Of a stretch of 64,000 nt of DNA, positions 43,952 to 52,700 are shown piece by piece. Position numbers and translations under genes: made by a program. Source of the stretch: Paenibacillaceae bacterium (lineage in GTDB: Bacteria > Bacillota > Bacilli > Paenibacillales > NBRC-103111). The number at the start of each line of letters is the position of its first letter. The stretch's first letter is position 1. The notes under the pieces are model-generated. The model made no database searches, was not told where the DNA came from, and saw only the letters and a list, made by a program, of their open reading frames with translations. The DNA is taken from positions 1 to 64,000 of the forward strand of contig JAQSYI010000016.1 of NCBI GenBank assembly GCA_029256185.1, written 5' to 3'.

Positions 43952-45173
43952 AGATCGGTTCCCTCCTGCCTTCTTCCTCTTGTATCTGAGCTGCCGCCTG
44001 CCGGATGTCCTCGACCTTGTCTGTCCGCTCCCACGGAAGATCTACATCCGCTCTGCCGAAGTGCCCATAGGCTGCCGTCTGTCTGTACAACGGCCGCTTC
44101 AAATCCAGTTGCCTGATGATCCCTGCCGGACGCAGATCGAAGATGCTGCCGATGATATCCGCAATCCTCTCATCGGGTATGATGCCTGTTCCGTAGGTAT
44201 TCACGGTGATGGAGACGGGCCGGGCCACGCCGATGGCATAGGCAAGCTGTACCTCCGCTTTTTGGGCCACGCCTGCAGCCACGATATTCTTGGCTACGTA
44301 TCTTGCCGCATAGGCTGCGCTTCTGTCCACCTTCGTCGGATCCTTGCCGCTGAAGGCGCCGCCCCCATGTCGGGCGTATCCGCCGTAGGTGTCGACAATG
44401 ATCTTGCGGCCTGTGAGTCCCGCATCCCCATGAGGTCCGCCGACAACAAAACGCCCTGTAGGATTAATATAATACTTGGTCCTGGCGTCCAGGAATTGAG
44501 CCGGAACGACCGGCTCTATCACATAGGCGAGAAGGTCCTCCCTGATTTGCTCCTGCGTGGCCTCCGGATCATGCTGGGTGGAGATGACGATGGTATCCAC
44601 CCGCACTGCGCGTTGCCCATCATATTCCACAGTAACCTGGGTTTTGCCGTCCGGTCTCAGATAGGGGAGTTGGCCGGACTTCCTGGCCTCCGTCAGCCTT
44701 CTGGCCAACCGGTGGGCAAGGGAGATAGGCAGCGGCAGAAGCTCGGGGGTTTCATCTATGGCATAGCCGAACATCAGTCCCTGGTCTCCGGCTCCTATGG
44801 CTTCTATAGCCTCATCGTCATGTTCGCCGTTTCTGGCCTCCAGCGCCTGATTGACGCCTTGGGCAATATCCGGCGACTGCTCATCGATGGAGCTGATAAT
44901 GCCGCAGGTATTGCCGTCAAAGCCCAATGATGAGTGGTTATATCCAATCTCATTAATTGTCTTTCTTACTATCTGGGAAATACTCACATTGGCTGTCGTC
45001 GAAATTTCCCCGGCAACCAGCACCAATCCCGTTGTGACAGCAACCTCGCAAGCTACCCGTCCGTCAGGGTCCTGTTCCAGGATGGCATCAAGCACCGCAT
45101 CCGATATTTGGTCGCATATTTTGTCGGGATGCCCCTCCGTTACCGATTCGGATGTAAACAGAATTTTTGCCAT
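43944..45173 (-). CDS. metK: S-adenosylmethionine synthetase, first gene of the operon
   Basis: 409 aa, normal full length. Conserved motifs are [20 protein letters not shown] at the N-terminus, [12 protein letters not shown] near 120 (ATP site), the [20 protein letters not shown] block, and [19 protein letters not shown]. The ATG at 45173 has GGAGG 9 nt upstream; a TTG at 45179 would be too close. It makes SAM from methionine and ATP. In most Bacilli metK is a single gene behind a SAM (S-box) riboswitch. Here I see no S-box; instead a promoter and a palindrome precede it, so it may be a second, pathway-specific copy. Confidence 0.95.
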   Translation of the reverse strand: MAKILFTSESVTEGHPDKICDQISDAVLDAILEQDPDGRVACEVAVTTGLVLVAGEISTTANVSISQIVRKTINEIGYNHSSLGFDGNTCGIISSIDEQSPDIAQGVNQALEARNGEHDDEAIEAIGAGDQGLMFGYAIDETPELLPLPISLAHRLARRLTEARKSGQLPYLRPDGKTQVTVEYDGQRAVRVDTIVISTQHDPEATQEQIREDLLAYVIEPVVPAQFLDARTKYYINPTGRFVVGGPHGDAGLTGRKIIVDTYGGYARHGGGAFSGKDPTKVDRSAAYAARYVAKNIVAAGVAQKAEVQLAYAIGVARPVSITVNTYGTGIIPDERIADIIGSIFDLRPAGIIRQLDLKRPLYRQTAAYGHFGRADVDLPWERTDKVEDIRQAAAQIQEEEGRREPIYG

Positions 45174-45297
45174 AGTCAACCGCCTCCATCATTGTGATAA
45201 AATTCACTTTTCTATTTTGAAAAGAACATTATAAAAATAAAGTTGGAAGGAATTTTACCAAATAAAATAAAAAAACAGCACTAAAGAAGTTCAAGAC

Positions 45298-45320
45298 ATA
45301 CCTCTTTTAAAAAGAGGCAT
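45298..45320. promoter_or_regulatory. 23-bp palindrome at the operon start, candidate operator
   Basis: ATACCTCTTTT, one central base, then AAAAGAGGCAT. Only one mismatch occurs between the arms. It starts 9 bp downstream of the putative -10 box, so it overlaps the likely transcription start. It may be a repressor site or an mRNA 5'-end hairpin. Confidence 0.6.
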
Positions 45321-45328
45321 AGCTGAAT

Positions 45329-45356
45329 TCATTAGAGCTTCTGGTAGTCCAGTCAA
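45329..45356 (-). promoter_or_regulatory. Candidate sigma-A promoter of the nitrogenase-like operon
   Basis: On the minus strand TTGACT (45356-45351) and TAATGA (45334-45329) are separated by 16 bp, 156 bp upstream of metK. The surroundings are far more AT-rich than the coding DNA. A perfect palindrome AAATGATCATTT at 45401-45412 lies about 45 bp upstream of the -35 and may be an activator site. Confidence 0.45.
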
Positions 45357-45606
45357 CTTTATTTTATTCATAGTAATTTAATTGGATTAATAAGAAATAT
45401 AAATGATCATTTCTTTTTTGTCAACGATTTTTTGCAAACGGGTGGATAGCTCCCATATCCTCCTCCCAAAGGGATTGTGGCCAAACAAAGTCATTCCAGT
45501 CCGCTATTACGTTTCTACCCCGGTTTTCTCTCCGATAGCGTCAACTGTGTCCCTTACACCCTTAAGGCTCACCTTGCCCCGCAGTTACATTCTTAATGGC
45601 CCCTTC

Positions 45607-45648
45607 AAAAAAACGTTCGAAGGGCCGCCTGGCCTCTCGAACGTTTTT
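45607..45648 (-). terminator. Terminator of trpS
   Basis: AACGTTCGA and TCGAACGTT form a stem with an A/T-run at each side, just after the trpS stop. The rest of 45174-45655 holds the operon promoter region described above. Confidence 0.8.
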
Positions 45649-45655
45649 ACTTTTC

Positions 45656-46639
45656 TCACGGGAGAATAAAGCCCATCTTTTCTTTCACCTCAGTCAGGAG
45701 GGGCTCCGCATAAGCAGCCGCCTTTTCCGCACCGGCCCGGAGAATGGCCGGTATTTCACCGCTTTCGCGAATGGCGCGGTAGCGTTCCTGCATCGGCTCC
45801 AGAGTGGCGACCACCACCTCGGCCAGATCTCTTTTGAAGGAGCCATAGCCTTGCCCCTCATACTTGGCTTCGATTTCTGCAAGGCTCAAGTCCGAGAATT
45901 GGGCATAGATTTCCATCAGATTGGATACCTCCGGCTTAGCGTCCCGGTCAAAGCGCACCTCGCGGCCGGAATCCGTCACCGCTCTGGAGAATTTCTTGCG
46001 GATTTCCGCCGGAGAATCCAGCAGGGCAATATAGCTGCCCGGCAAGGGATTGCTCTTGCTCATCTTCTTGCTCGCATCATCAAGAGACATAATCCGCGCC
46101 CCAACCTGGGGAATATAAGGCTCAGGAAGCTTGAAGGTTTCTCCGAACCGCTGATTGAAGCGGTGGGCCAGGTCCCGGGTCAGCTCCAGATGCTGCTTCT
46201 GGTCCTCTCCCACAGGCACCACATCCGCATTGTACAGCAGAATGTCGGCGGCCATCAGAGAGGGATAGACAAACAGCCCAGCGCCAACGGAATCCTTGCC
46301 CGACGATTTATCCTTAAACTGAGTCATCCGTTCCAGCTCGCCCATATAAGTGAGCGTCGTCAGCAGCCAGCCCAGTTCCGCGTGGGCTCTGACATGGGAT
46401 TGCATGAAGATGGCCGCTTTCTTCGGATCAATGCCCGCCGCCAAATAAAGGGCCACGATCATTTCGGTCTGCTCCCTTAAGGCTGCAGGCTCCTGGGGCA
46501 CAGTGACGGCGTGCAGATCCACGCCCATGAAGAAGCAATTGTGGGTTTCCTGCAGCAGGACATAATTCTTGATTGCGCCGATGTAGTTGCCGATGGTAAG
46601 CCGGCCGCTGGGCTGGATACCGGATAAAACAGTTTTCAT
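45656..46639 (-). CDS. trpS: Tryptophanyl-tRNA synthetase
   Basis: 327 aa class I synthetase that charges tRNA-Trp. The HIGH-like site is SGRLTIGNY (residues about 11-19), KMSKS lies in DDASKKMSKSNPLPG near 195, and the C-terminal alpha domain is complete. The ATG follows GGAGGAGG. A T-box leader with a Trp specifier codon precedes it, so expression responds to uncharged tRNA-Trp. It is monocistronic and ends with the terminator at 45607. Confidence 0.97.
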   Translation of the reverse strand: MKTVLSGIQPSGRLTIGNYIGAIKNYVLLQETHNCFFMGVDLHAVTVPQEPAALREQTEMIVALYLAAGIDPKKAAIFMQSHVRAHAELGWLLTTLTYMGELERMTQFKDKSSGKDSVGAGLFVYPSLMAADILLYNADVVPVGEDQKQHLELTRDLAHRFNQRFGETFKLPEPYIPQVGARIMSLDDASKKMSKSNPLPGSYIALLDSPAEIRKKFSRAVTDSGREVRFDRDAKPEVSNLMEIYAQFSDLSLAEIEAKYEGQGYGSFKRDLAEVVVATLEPMQERYRAIRESGEIPAILRAGAEKAAAYAEPLLTEVKEKMGFILP

Positions 46640-46679
46640 TCTGGGACCTCCTCCATTTTTTTACTCCACAAACGCAAGG

Positions 46680-46990
46680 GGATAAGGAGAACACAAAAAG
46701 GCCTCCGCCGCAAGGGACGAGAGACCGTGATGCCACCCTAATTCGCCTGCCGCGGCAAATGCTGACATGCACTGCGGCAAACCTTGGTTGTTCCGGTAAC
46801 GGGGAACAGCCGTTCAGCCTACTGTGTGGCCATGGGCGCCGCTTTTGGACACGGACGCTGTCAGGCAATAGTTCGGCTTCATGCTCAAGGACCCATTCGA
46901 AAAGCCCGCTCCACCGGTTCCCAGCCAACACCGGCTCTCTGAAGAAGCGCATGCCTCCTACTCTTTCCTCTCCACGCATGTCTATCATGG
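46680..46990 (-). promoter_or_regulatory. Trp-specific T-box riboswitch
   Basis: On the minus strand the stem I region has AGAGAGCCGGTG and GGGAACCGGTGG. The specifier loop GAATGGGT carries TGG (46895-46893). The T-box itself is AGGGTGGCATCACGG (46739-46725), then a terminator stem GGTCTC...GAGGCC with a T-run. It senses tRNA-Trp charging and controls trpS by antitermination. Confidence 0.9.
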
Positions 46991-47173
46991 TTTAGATTCC
47001 TTCATTATACCCCGCCTGCGGATAAAGTCAATCATCCCTCTTCAATCCGGCTTCAATCCTCCTTCGGTCCAAATACCTGTTGCAGGGCGTCAATTGGCAC
47101 AACCCGTCCTATTTCCCTGGGCTAAAGCATATGTTTATATTACGCCTGCTTTATCCGAAGGAGGACTCTCGCT

Positions 47174-48166
47174 GTGCCGACAATCGTAATGAGATGGGCC
47201 CCTCCTCTGTTGGGAGCAGCCTGCTGCGCCATGATTTACCGGATTCTGGCCACGCGCCCTTTTCCGTTTGGACAAAACCTGCTTCATACCGGGGCCTTCG
47301 AGGAATTCCGCCTGCTGTTCCTGGGCATCGTGCTTGAGGCGCTGCCGTTCATCCTGCTGGGGGTAATCCTGTCGGCCGTTCTGCAATTAGTCGTTACCGA
47401 ACAGATGGTGCAACGCTTCATCCCCCGCAACCCGGCAGCGGGAATTCTCTATGCCTGCCTGCTCGGTCTCCTCTTCCCCGTCTGCGAGTGCGGAATGATC
47501 CCGATTATCCGCAGATTGATGCGCAAGGGAATGCCCGCTTATATTGCCACCGTGTTTATTCTTGCCGGCCCGGTACTCAATCCCATCACCTACGGCTCCA
47601 CCTATATGGCGTTCTCCGGCCAGCCGGAAATGGCGTACGGAAGAATGGGACTGGCCTTTGTCACGGCCTCAGCTGTAGGGCTGCTGCTCTACCGCTTCAC
47701 CTCCGCCAATCCCCTCCGCCATTCACTGGATGGCCAGGAGCGGGCACATACACATCCCCCGCGGCAGCTTCTGGCCGGCATCCTGGGACATGCCTCGGAT
47801 GAATTCTTTGAAATGGGCAAATACCTGATTCTGGGAGCGGGCATAACCGCATTCGTGCAAGCAGCCATCGAGCATGAGAGTCTCCGTTCCATCGGTCAGG
47901 GAGAGTTGTCCTCCCACTTATTCATGGCAGGTCTTGCCTATGTGCTGTCCCTGTGCTCCACATCGGACGCCTTCGTTGCCGCCTCCTTCTCCGGGCAGTT
48001 CTCCATGGGCTCCCTGCTCACTTTCCTGGTGCTGGGGCCGATGATTGATTTCAAGGGGACTCTTATGCTGCTGTCCGTGTTCAAAACCAGGTTTGTACTG
48101 ATTCTGTCTGCAGCAACAACCATGGCTGTCCTCTTAGGAGCTATTGTTCTTGGAGAATTTCTCTAA
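47174..48166 (+). CDS. YcgR/UPF0718-type permease (DUF318)
   Basis: 330 aa with about eight membrane helices. The ArsP/DUF318 family hallmark LLFPVCECGMIPIIRRLMRKG is present near residue 100, and a second conserved block GPVLNPITYGSTY near 135 and CSTSDAFVA near 258. This family includes B. subtilis YcgR and E. coli YraQ and may transport metals or arsenic compounds. The GTG at 47174 has GGAGG 9 nt upstream. The gene is followed by a YcgQ-like protein, matching the ycgR-ycgQ gene pair of Bacillus. Confidence 0.82.
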   Translation: MPTIVMRWAPPLLGAACCAMIYRILATRPFPFGQNLLHTGAFEEFRLLFLGIVLEALPFILLGVILSAVLQLVVTEQMVQRFIPRNPAAGILYACLLGLLFPVCECGMIPIIRRLMRKGMPAYIATVFILAGPVLNPITYGSTYMAFSGQPEMAYGRMGLAFVTASAVGLLLYRFTSANPLRHSLDGQERAHTHPPRQLLAGILGHASDEFFEMGKYLILGAGITAFVQAAIEHESLRSIGQGELSSHLFMAGLAYVLSLCSTSDAFVAASFSGQFSMGSLLTFLVLGPMIDFKGTLMLLSVFKTRFVLILSAATTMAVLLGAIVLGEFL

Positions 48167-48247
48167 AGGACCGAACCGCCCCTTTTTGAAAAACAATAAA
48201 TCGTGCGCACGCTCGGCCGCAGCCGCATCATGAAAGGAGACAGTGCT

Positions 48248-48568
48248 TTGATTCTCTCAAGAATGTTGCACTACGCAGCCCGGTTCCTGATCTTGTACGG
48301 ATTCGCCTGGTTCATTCTGACTGCTTCCCGCAGCGGGTTGCTGCTTCTCTACATTGAACCATCCATACAACGTTATGTGGTATGGTCAGCCTTTTTTCTG
48401 TACGCCATGGCTGTCTATCAGATTTATCTGGCGGTTGTCAATCTTTGGACCCGAAGGCAGGCCGCATGTGAATGCGAGGATCTGCCGTCCTTCCGGTTGA
48501 AGCAGCTGGCTATCTATGCCGGCTTTGCGCTTCCGGTGATTCTGGGCCTGGCCGTAAGAAGCAGTTAA
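48248..48568 (+). CDS. YcgQ-like (TIGR03943) protein, short form
   Basis: 106 aa from a TTG at 48248 with AGGAG 8 nt upstream. It has the N-terminal membrane part of the TIGR03943 family: two helices with YIEPSIQRYVVWSAFFLYAM, a Cys loop (ACECED) and another helix ending in LPVILGLAVRSS. B. subtilis YcgQ is about 280 aa, so about the last 170 residues, including the soluble domain, are missing. No continuation is visible in other frames downstream of the stop, so this is a truncated gene or a short family variant. It is the partner of the permease at 47174. Confidence 0.6.
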   Translation: MILSRMLHYAARFLILYGFAWFILTASRSGLLLLYIEPSIQRYVVWSAFFLYAMAVYQIYLAVVNLWTRRQAACECEDLPSFRLKQLAIYAGFALPVILGLAVRSS

Positions 48569-48653
48569 TATGATGACAAGGAACAAATTACCAACTGTAC
48601 ATAAGAGTATAATTTCATTCCATGTTCATACTACGTACTGGAGGTGATAACTT

Positions 48654-48878
48654 ATGGGAACAGGACAAAGCCGCTCCAGTAACACCCTTGTCGTACCTCA
48701 ATCCAATCAAGCATTGGATAAGCTGAAATACGAGGTGGCACAGGAACTGGGCATTCAAATTCCTCAGGACGGTTACTATGGATTCATGGCAACCCGTGAT
48801 ACCGGCGCCATCGGTGGTCATATTACCCGCCGTCTGGTACAAATCGCCGAGCAGCAATTGGCAGGCCAATTCCGCTAA
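48654..48878 (+). CDS. Alpha/beta-type small acid-soluble spore protein
   Basis: 74 aa, nearly identical to the SASP at 34788-35009: same N-terminus GQSRSSNTLVVPQ, the protease site KYEVAQELGI and the DNA-binding GGHITRRLV. It binds and protects spore DNA. CATACTA at 48627-48633 looks like a sigma-G -10 element, but the -35 is weak and the distance to the ribosome-binding site (GGAGGTG) is short. The gene ends with the hairpin terminator at 48908-48929. Confidence 0.97.
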   Translation: MGTGQSRSSNTLVVPQSNQALDKLKYEVAQELGIQIPQDGYYGFMATRDTGAIGGHITRRLVQIAEQQLAGQFR

Positions 48879-48907
48879 GCGTTTATCCATCCATAGCAAC
48901 GCAAAGA

Positions 48908-48929
48908 GGCGGCCGCTGGCCGCCTTTTT
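48908..48929 (+). terminator. Terminator after SASP gene
   Basis: GGCGGCC, loop GCT, GGCCGCC and a T-run. Confidence 0.85.
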
Positions 48930-48982
48930 GAACTATTCCCCAACGTATTGTGGAATCTCAGCAATCTTTTTTCTGCATCTTC

Positions 48983-49057
48983 GAGGATAACCGTCTGACA
49001 GCGTCCTTTGACAACCTGCGTTTCTCCAGAAGTCGAGCCGCTTCCGCGTTTATACTA
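48983..49057 (+). repeat. Interspersed ~75-bp repeat, copy B
   Basis: Starts GAGGATAACCGTCTGACAGC, has CGTCCTTTGAC and CAGAAGTCGAGCCGCTTCC, and ends CGTTTATACTA. The MITE at 49058-49218 starts at its last bases. It lies between convergent genes, as do copies A and C. Confidence 0.6.
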
Positions 49058-49218
49058 GGGCGTGTCTGAAAACTCGCTTGAGGACATCTTTCACCGCCTT
49101 TTCGCCCCTGGCTGCGTTGCTTTCGCTTGACGTACCTCTGGTACGCCTGCACAAAAGCGCCTTGCCAGAAACGAGAATTCAGTTAAATCTGCTCCCCTCG
49201 GAGTTTCCAAACATGCCC
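49058..49218. mobile_element. 161-bp MITE with 18-bp terminal inverted repeats and TA target duplication
   Basis: The left end GGGCGTGTCTGAAAACTC and the right end GAGTTTCCAAACATGCCC are imperfect inverted repeats (three mismatches in 18 bp). TA flanks both ends (49056-49057 and 49219-49220), as expected for a TA target duplication. There is no coding capacity. The end sequence resembles IS5-group or related insertion-sequence ends. The element sits at the end of repeat copy B. Confidence 0.75.
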
Positions 49219-49299
49219 TAGTTGAAACTATGAAAAAAACTGCTCTGAATGCCTTAACCAACGGCAACCACAGCAGCCTTGTCCAACTTTCCCCGCGAG

Positions 49300-49524
49300 T
49301 CAGCGGGAAAAGGGAATATAATCTTCCCTGCGAATCTCCAGCAGCTTGGAAACCGGTATGCCGGTCCTCACATGAACATCCATCACGGTACTCTTCGGAT
49401 GCACCCGCAGATCATCCCGAACCCGCATATAGATCCGGTCGTGGGTAGTCTGACATCTGCTGCAGTATCCGCTCTTATTCATCAGAAACAGCCCGCCGCA
49501 ATGTTTGCAGTTGGCAAGCTCCAT
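49300..49524 (-). CDS. YvyF-like flagellar-operon-type protein, short
   Basis: 74 aa from an ATG with GGAGGGG upstream. Two Cys pairs (CKHCGG and CSRC) form a probable zinc knuckle at the N-terminus, followed by a small helical domain similar to the start of the YvyF family (flagellar-operon zinc-ribbon protein). YvyF is about 140 aa, so this one has only the N-terminal part. The gene stands alone, away from flagellar genes. The family call is tentative. Confidence 0.5.
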   Translation of the reverse strand: MELANCKHCGGLFLMNKSGYCSRCQTTHDRIYMRVRDDLRVHPKSTVMDVHVRTGIPVSKLLEIRREDYIPFSR

Positions 49525-49748
49525 CAGCAACCCCTCCCGCTCCAAATTTAGTGGTCTTGTCCTGCTTAAGATAAGATTATAATGATTACAATGATAAAAA
49601 CAGAGAGGAAAGCCCTAACGGCTGGTCCTAAGTTTCGCTGCCCCTCCTTGTAATCCAACACAGACAAGCCGGCTGCATCCCCGCAGCCGGCCAACCAGTT
49701 CGTATGCCGTTGTAACTGCCTATCCGCCTAAAGCCTGCATGACTGCCG

Positions 49749-51548
49749 TCAGGCGTGTTCCTTCGTCAGCTCAAGGAACAGTTCTACATCCTTCAAGGAC
49801 AGATCGACAGCGCTCTGCCAGAACTCTGTGCCGCTAAGATCCACGTCCAGATGCTTCTTGGCCAGCTCCTCCACAGTCATCCTGCCGGTATCCCGCAGCA
49901 GCGCCACATAACGCTCCTCGAAGGCAGCCCCTTCCCGCTCCGCCTGGGCATAGATCCCTGAACTGAACAGAAATCCGAAGGTATACGGGAAGTTGTAGAA
50001 CGGCACATCCGTTATATAGAAGTGCAGCTTGGACGCCCAGAAATGGGGATGATAGCCGGACAGCACATTGCAGTATGCCGCCTTCTGCGCTTCCACCATC
50101 AGCTCATTCAGACGCTCCACGCTGACAAGTCCGCTGCCCCGTTCCTCATAAAACCGGGTTTCAAACATAAAGCGGGCATGGATGTTCATCATGAAGGCAA
50201 CCGCCCGCTGGATCTTATCCTCCACCAGCGCAAGCTTTTCCTCCCGGCTCTGGGCCAGTTGCAAAGCGGCGTCGCTTACGATCATCTCGGCGAAGGTTGA
50301 GGCGGTTTCCGCCACATTCATGGCATACTCTTGGGTTAGCGCCGGCATGTCATTCATCACATGCTGATGATAGGCATGCCCCAGCTCATGAGCCAGCGTG
50401 GACACATTGTCCATCGTTCCGCCGTATGTCATGAAGATCCTCGTCTCTTCCTTAATGGGAAAAGAAGTGCAGAAGCCTCCGGGACGCTTGCCCGGCCGGT
50501 CCTCTCCCTCAATCCAGCCCTGCTCGAAGGCCATCGCGGCAAACTCCGACAGCTTGGGACTGAAGCGGCTGAATTGTTCTACGATCAGCTTGGCTCCTTC
50601 ATCGTAGGAGATATGCTTGCTGTTCTCGCCGAGCGGAGCGCTGACATCATGCCACGCCAGCCGGTCCACTCCGAGAATCCTGGCCTTGCGCTCCAGATAG
50701 CGCACAAGCGGCTCCTTGTTCCTCTCCACCGTACTCCACATGGCTTCAAGAGTCTCGGGTCTCATGCGGCAAATATCCAGCGGCTCCTTGTGGATGGAAG
50801 ACCAGCCCCGGTGCTTGTAGAGCTGGAGCCGGAAGCCGCCCAGATGATTCAACGCATCGGCGCAAAAATCCGCCTTATCCGCCCAGCCCTGCTCCCACAA
50901 ATCGAACAGCTCCGTCCTGGCTTTCCGGTCTCCGGTATGTAATTTGTTGAAGGCCTGACCCGCCGACAGCTTCAGAGTATGCCCATTCTCCTCGTAATCA
51001 ATATGAAAATGGCTGACAACCGTATCATAGAAGCTGCTCCAGCCATGATAGCCGTCCACCGCCAGATCGCCCGCCAGCGCTTCCTGCTCAGGCGGCAGCT
51101 TTTCCCGGGCCGCGGAACGCCGTTCCGTCAGATTAAAGGCAATTTCACGCCATTCGGGCAATGCCAGAAGCTCGTTCCATACCAGATCCGTGATGCCCGT
51201 AAGCAGGCTGTCCAGCCGGGTTAACGCAGACTGGTAGGCTGCAGTCAAGCTTTGCACCTTGCCGCCGAGCTGCAAGGCCTTCTTGTCCGAGGTATCTGCC
51301 GCGGCAAGACAGCCGGTATAAGACCCCGCCTCCCGGATGCGGAACAGGATCTGCTGCATCAGCTCCACGGCGGCGACAAGAGCAGCCGCGTCTTCCTTGC
51401 ACGCGGGAGGCGCAGCGCTCTCCAGCTGGCGGTTCAACTCAACCACCAATCCATCGGTTTCTTCCAGAAACTCAGCGAATGCGGGGGACTCGCTTCCTCC
51501 CGCAAAAATGGAATCCAACTCCCAGGTTTGTCTTAAGGGAAACTCCAT
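49749..51548 (-). CDS. pepF: PepF/M3-family oligoendopeptidase
   Basis: 599 aa cytoplasmic zinc metallopeptidase. The HExxH motif is in STLAHELGHAYHQH near residue 387, the third zinc ligand Glu lies in the NVAETASTFAEMI segment that follows, and the C-terminal helical region contains HFWASKLHFYITDVPFYNFP. The length is normal for oligoendopeptidase F. It cleaves short peptides. The ATG at 51548 has GGGTGAGA upstream. It is downstream of and on the same strand as the AraC regulator, but not closely coupled to it. Confidence 0.93.
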   Translation of the reverse strand: MEFPLRQTWELDSIFAGGSESPAFAEFLEETDGLVVELNRQLESAAPPACKEDAAALVAAVELMQQILFRIREAGSYTGCLAAADTSDKKALQLGGKVQSLTAAYQSALTRLDSLLTGITDLVWNELLALPEWREIAFNLTERRSAAREKLPPEQEALAGDLAVDGYHGWSSFYDTVVSHFHIDYEENGHTLKLSAGQAFNKLHTGDRKARTELFDLWEQGWADKADFCADALNHLGGFRLQLYKHRGWSSIHKEPLDICRMRPETLEAMWSTVERNKEPLVRYLERKARILGVDRLAWHDVSAPLGENSKHISYDEGAKLIVEQFSRFSPKLSEFAAMAFEQGWIEGEDRPGKRPGGFCTSFPIKEETRIFMTYGGTMDNVSTLAHELGHAYHQHVMNDMPALTQEYAMNVAETASTFAEMIVSDAALQLAQSREEKLALVEDKIQRAVAFMMNIHARFMFETRFYEERGSGLVSVERLNELMVEAQKAAYCNVLSGYHPHFWASKLHFYITDVPFYNFPYTFGFLFSSGIYAQAEREGAAFEERYVALLRDTGRMTVEELAKKHLDVDLSGTEFWQSAVDLSLKDVELFLELTKEHA

Positions 51549-51674
51549 CTATCTCACCCTTCCCAAAATTGTACTCCCTCTATTAAAACACAAAACCAAG
51601 CGCAAAGTGAAATACGCTTGGTCAATAAAAGACAAGTCCTATCCGGAAAAATCGGCCGGGTGCTAAAGCTCCGG

Positions 51675-52586
51675 CTACTTGGACGCTTTGCGGAAGAACA
51701 GGGGCGGGTGTCCGGTAACCGCCTTGAAGACTCTGCCGAAATGGGTAACGCTGCCAAAGCCTACCCGCTCTGCAATCAGGTTTACCTTCAGCTTCGTTTC
51801 TTCCAGCAGCTTCTTGGACTCCTTGACCCGGACCATATTCAGGTATTCAACAAAAGCAAATCCCGTAGCTTCCTTAAACGACCTGCTTAAATAGTAAGGA
51901 CTGACATAAAACCTCTCGGCCAGCAGCTGAAGCGACAGCTCATCCATATAGTGGCTGTTGATATAACCCGCCACCCGGGAAATCCGCTCATGCATGGGAC
52001 TGGGAAATTCCAGCGGCTCCGACACATGCTGCTTCACATGTCGGCAGCAGTAGATCAGCAGCTGGAGAACCAGCGTCTGGGCATAGATCTCAAAGCCGGG
52101 CTTCTTCTCTTGCATCTCCTGCAGAATATTGCGGGCAATCCCCTCCACAAACACTTGCTCCTGGAACGGGGAGCGGACAATCATATATTCCTGCTCGAAC
52201 AAGGGATGCATGATCTCCAGATAAGAGGTATTGATGGCGGTCAGATCGTCCTTGGGAATATTGACAATCAACCGCTCATGCTTGGGGAGCGCCGAATTCG
52301 TGGTCCGGTGAACAATATTGGGGGCAATGATGATGACATCGCCCTCCTGGATCAGGAAGGTCCGGTCCTTAATGAAGAACTCCCGGTTGCCGTTCATGAG
52401 GTAAAAAATTTCATACGTGCTATGAAAATGATTGTGGGGCATATTATGGCTTAGAGACTTCCTGTAGGACAAGGTAAAGTCGCCTTTGCTGTATCTCAGT
52501 TCTCCCATGGAATGTTCACCGTCCGACTTCAATTCCCCTGCTGCGGACCACCTTTTCGCATCCGCGGGATACAATCTATTGTACAT
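51675..52586 (-). CDS. AraC-family transcriptional regulator
   Basis: 303 aa. A cupin-like sensor domain is at the N-terminus with NMPHNHFHSTYEIFYLMNG near residue 50. The C-terminal AraC DNA-binding domain carries the two HTH motifs: LSLQLLAERFYVSPYYLSRS and KVNLIAERVGFGSVTHFGRV. It is divergent from the GH105 hydrolase, which it likely controls in response to a pectic sugar. The start is uncertain: ATG at 52586 versus ATG at 52508 or a TTG at 52637. Confidence 0.88.
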   Translation of the reverse strand: MYNRLYPADAKRWSAAGELKSDGEHSMGELRYSKGDFTLSYRKSLSHNMPHNHFHSTYEIFYLMNGNREFFIKDRTFLIQEGDVIIIAPNIVHRTTNSALPKHERLIVNIPKDDLTAINTSYLEIMHPLFEQEYMIVRSPFQEQVFVEGIARNILQEMQEKKPGFEIYAQTLVLQLLIYCCRHVKQHVSEPLEFPSPMHERISRVAGYINSHYMDELSLQLLAERFYVSPYYLSRSFKEATGFAFVEYLNMVRVKESKKLLEETKLKVNLIAERVGFGSVTHFGRVFKAVTGHPPLFFRKASK

Positions 52587-52700
52587 GTCCTTGCGTGAAT
52601 ATGGCAAGATATAAGAAGAATTACGGGTATTTCGCAATTAATGTACATATTGCTGTGCTAGTATAAGCTTATCAGCCAATCTAAGGAGTGACTTAAACCT

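Noticed and set aside
45174..45600. SAM (S-box) riboswitch upstream of metK
   Set aside because: The conserved S-box blocks (such as GATGAA and GGCAACC) are not visible on the minus strand.
49670..49693. Terminator CCGGCTGC/GCAGCCGG
   Set aside because: A stem is present but no T-run follows on either strand.
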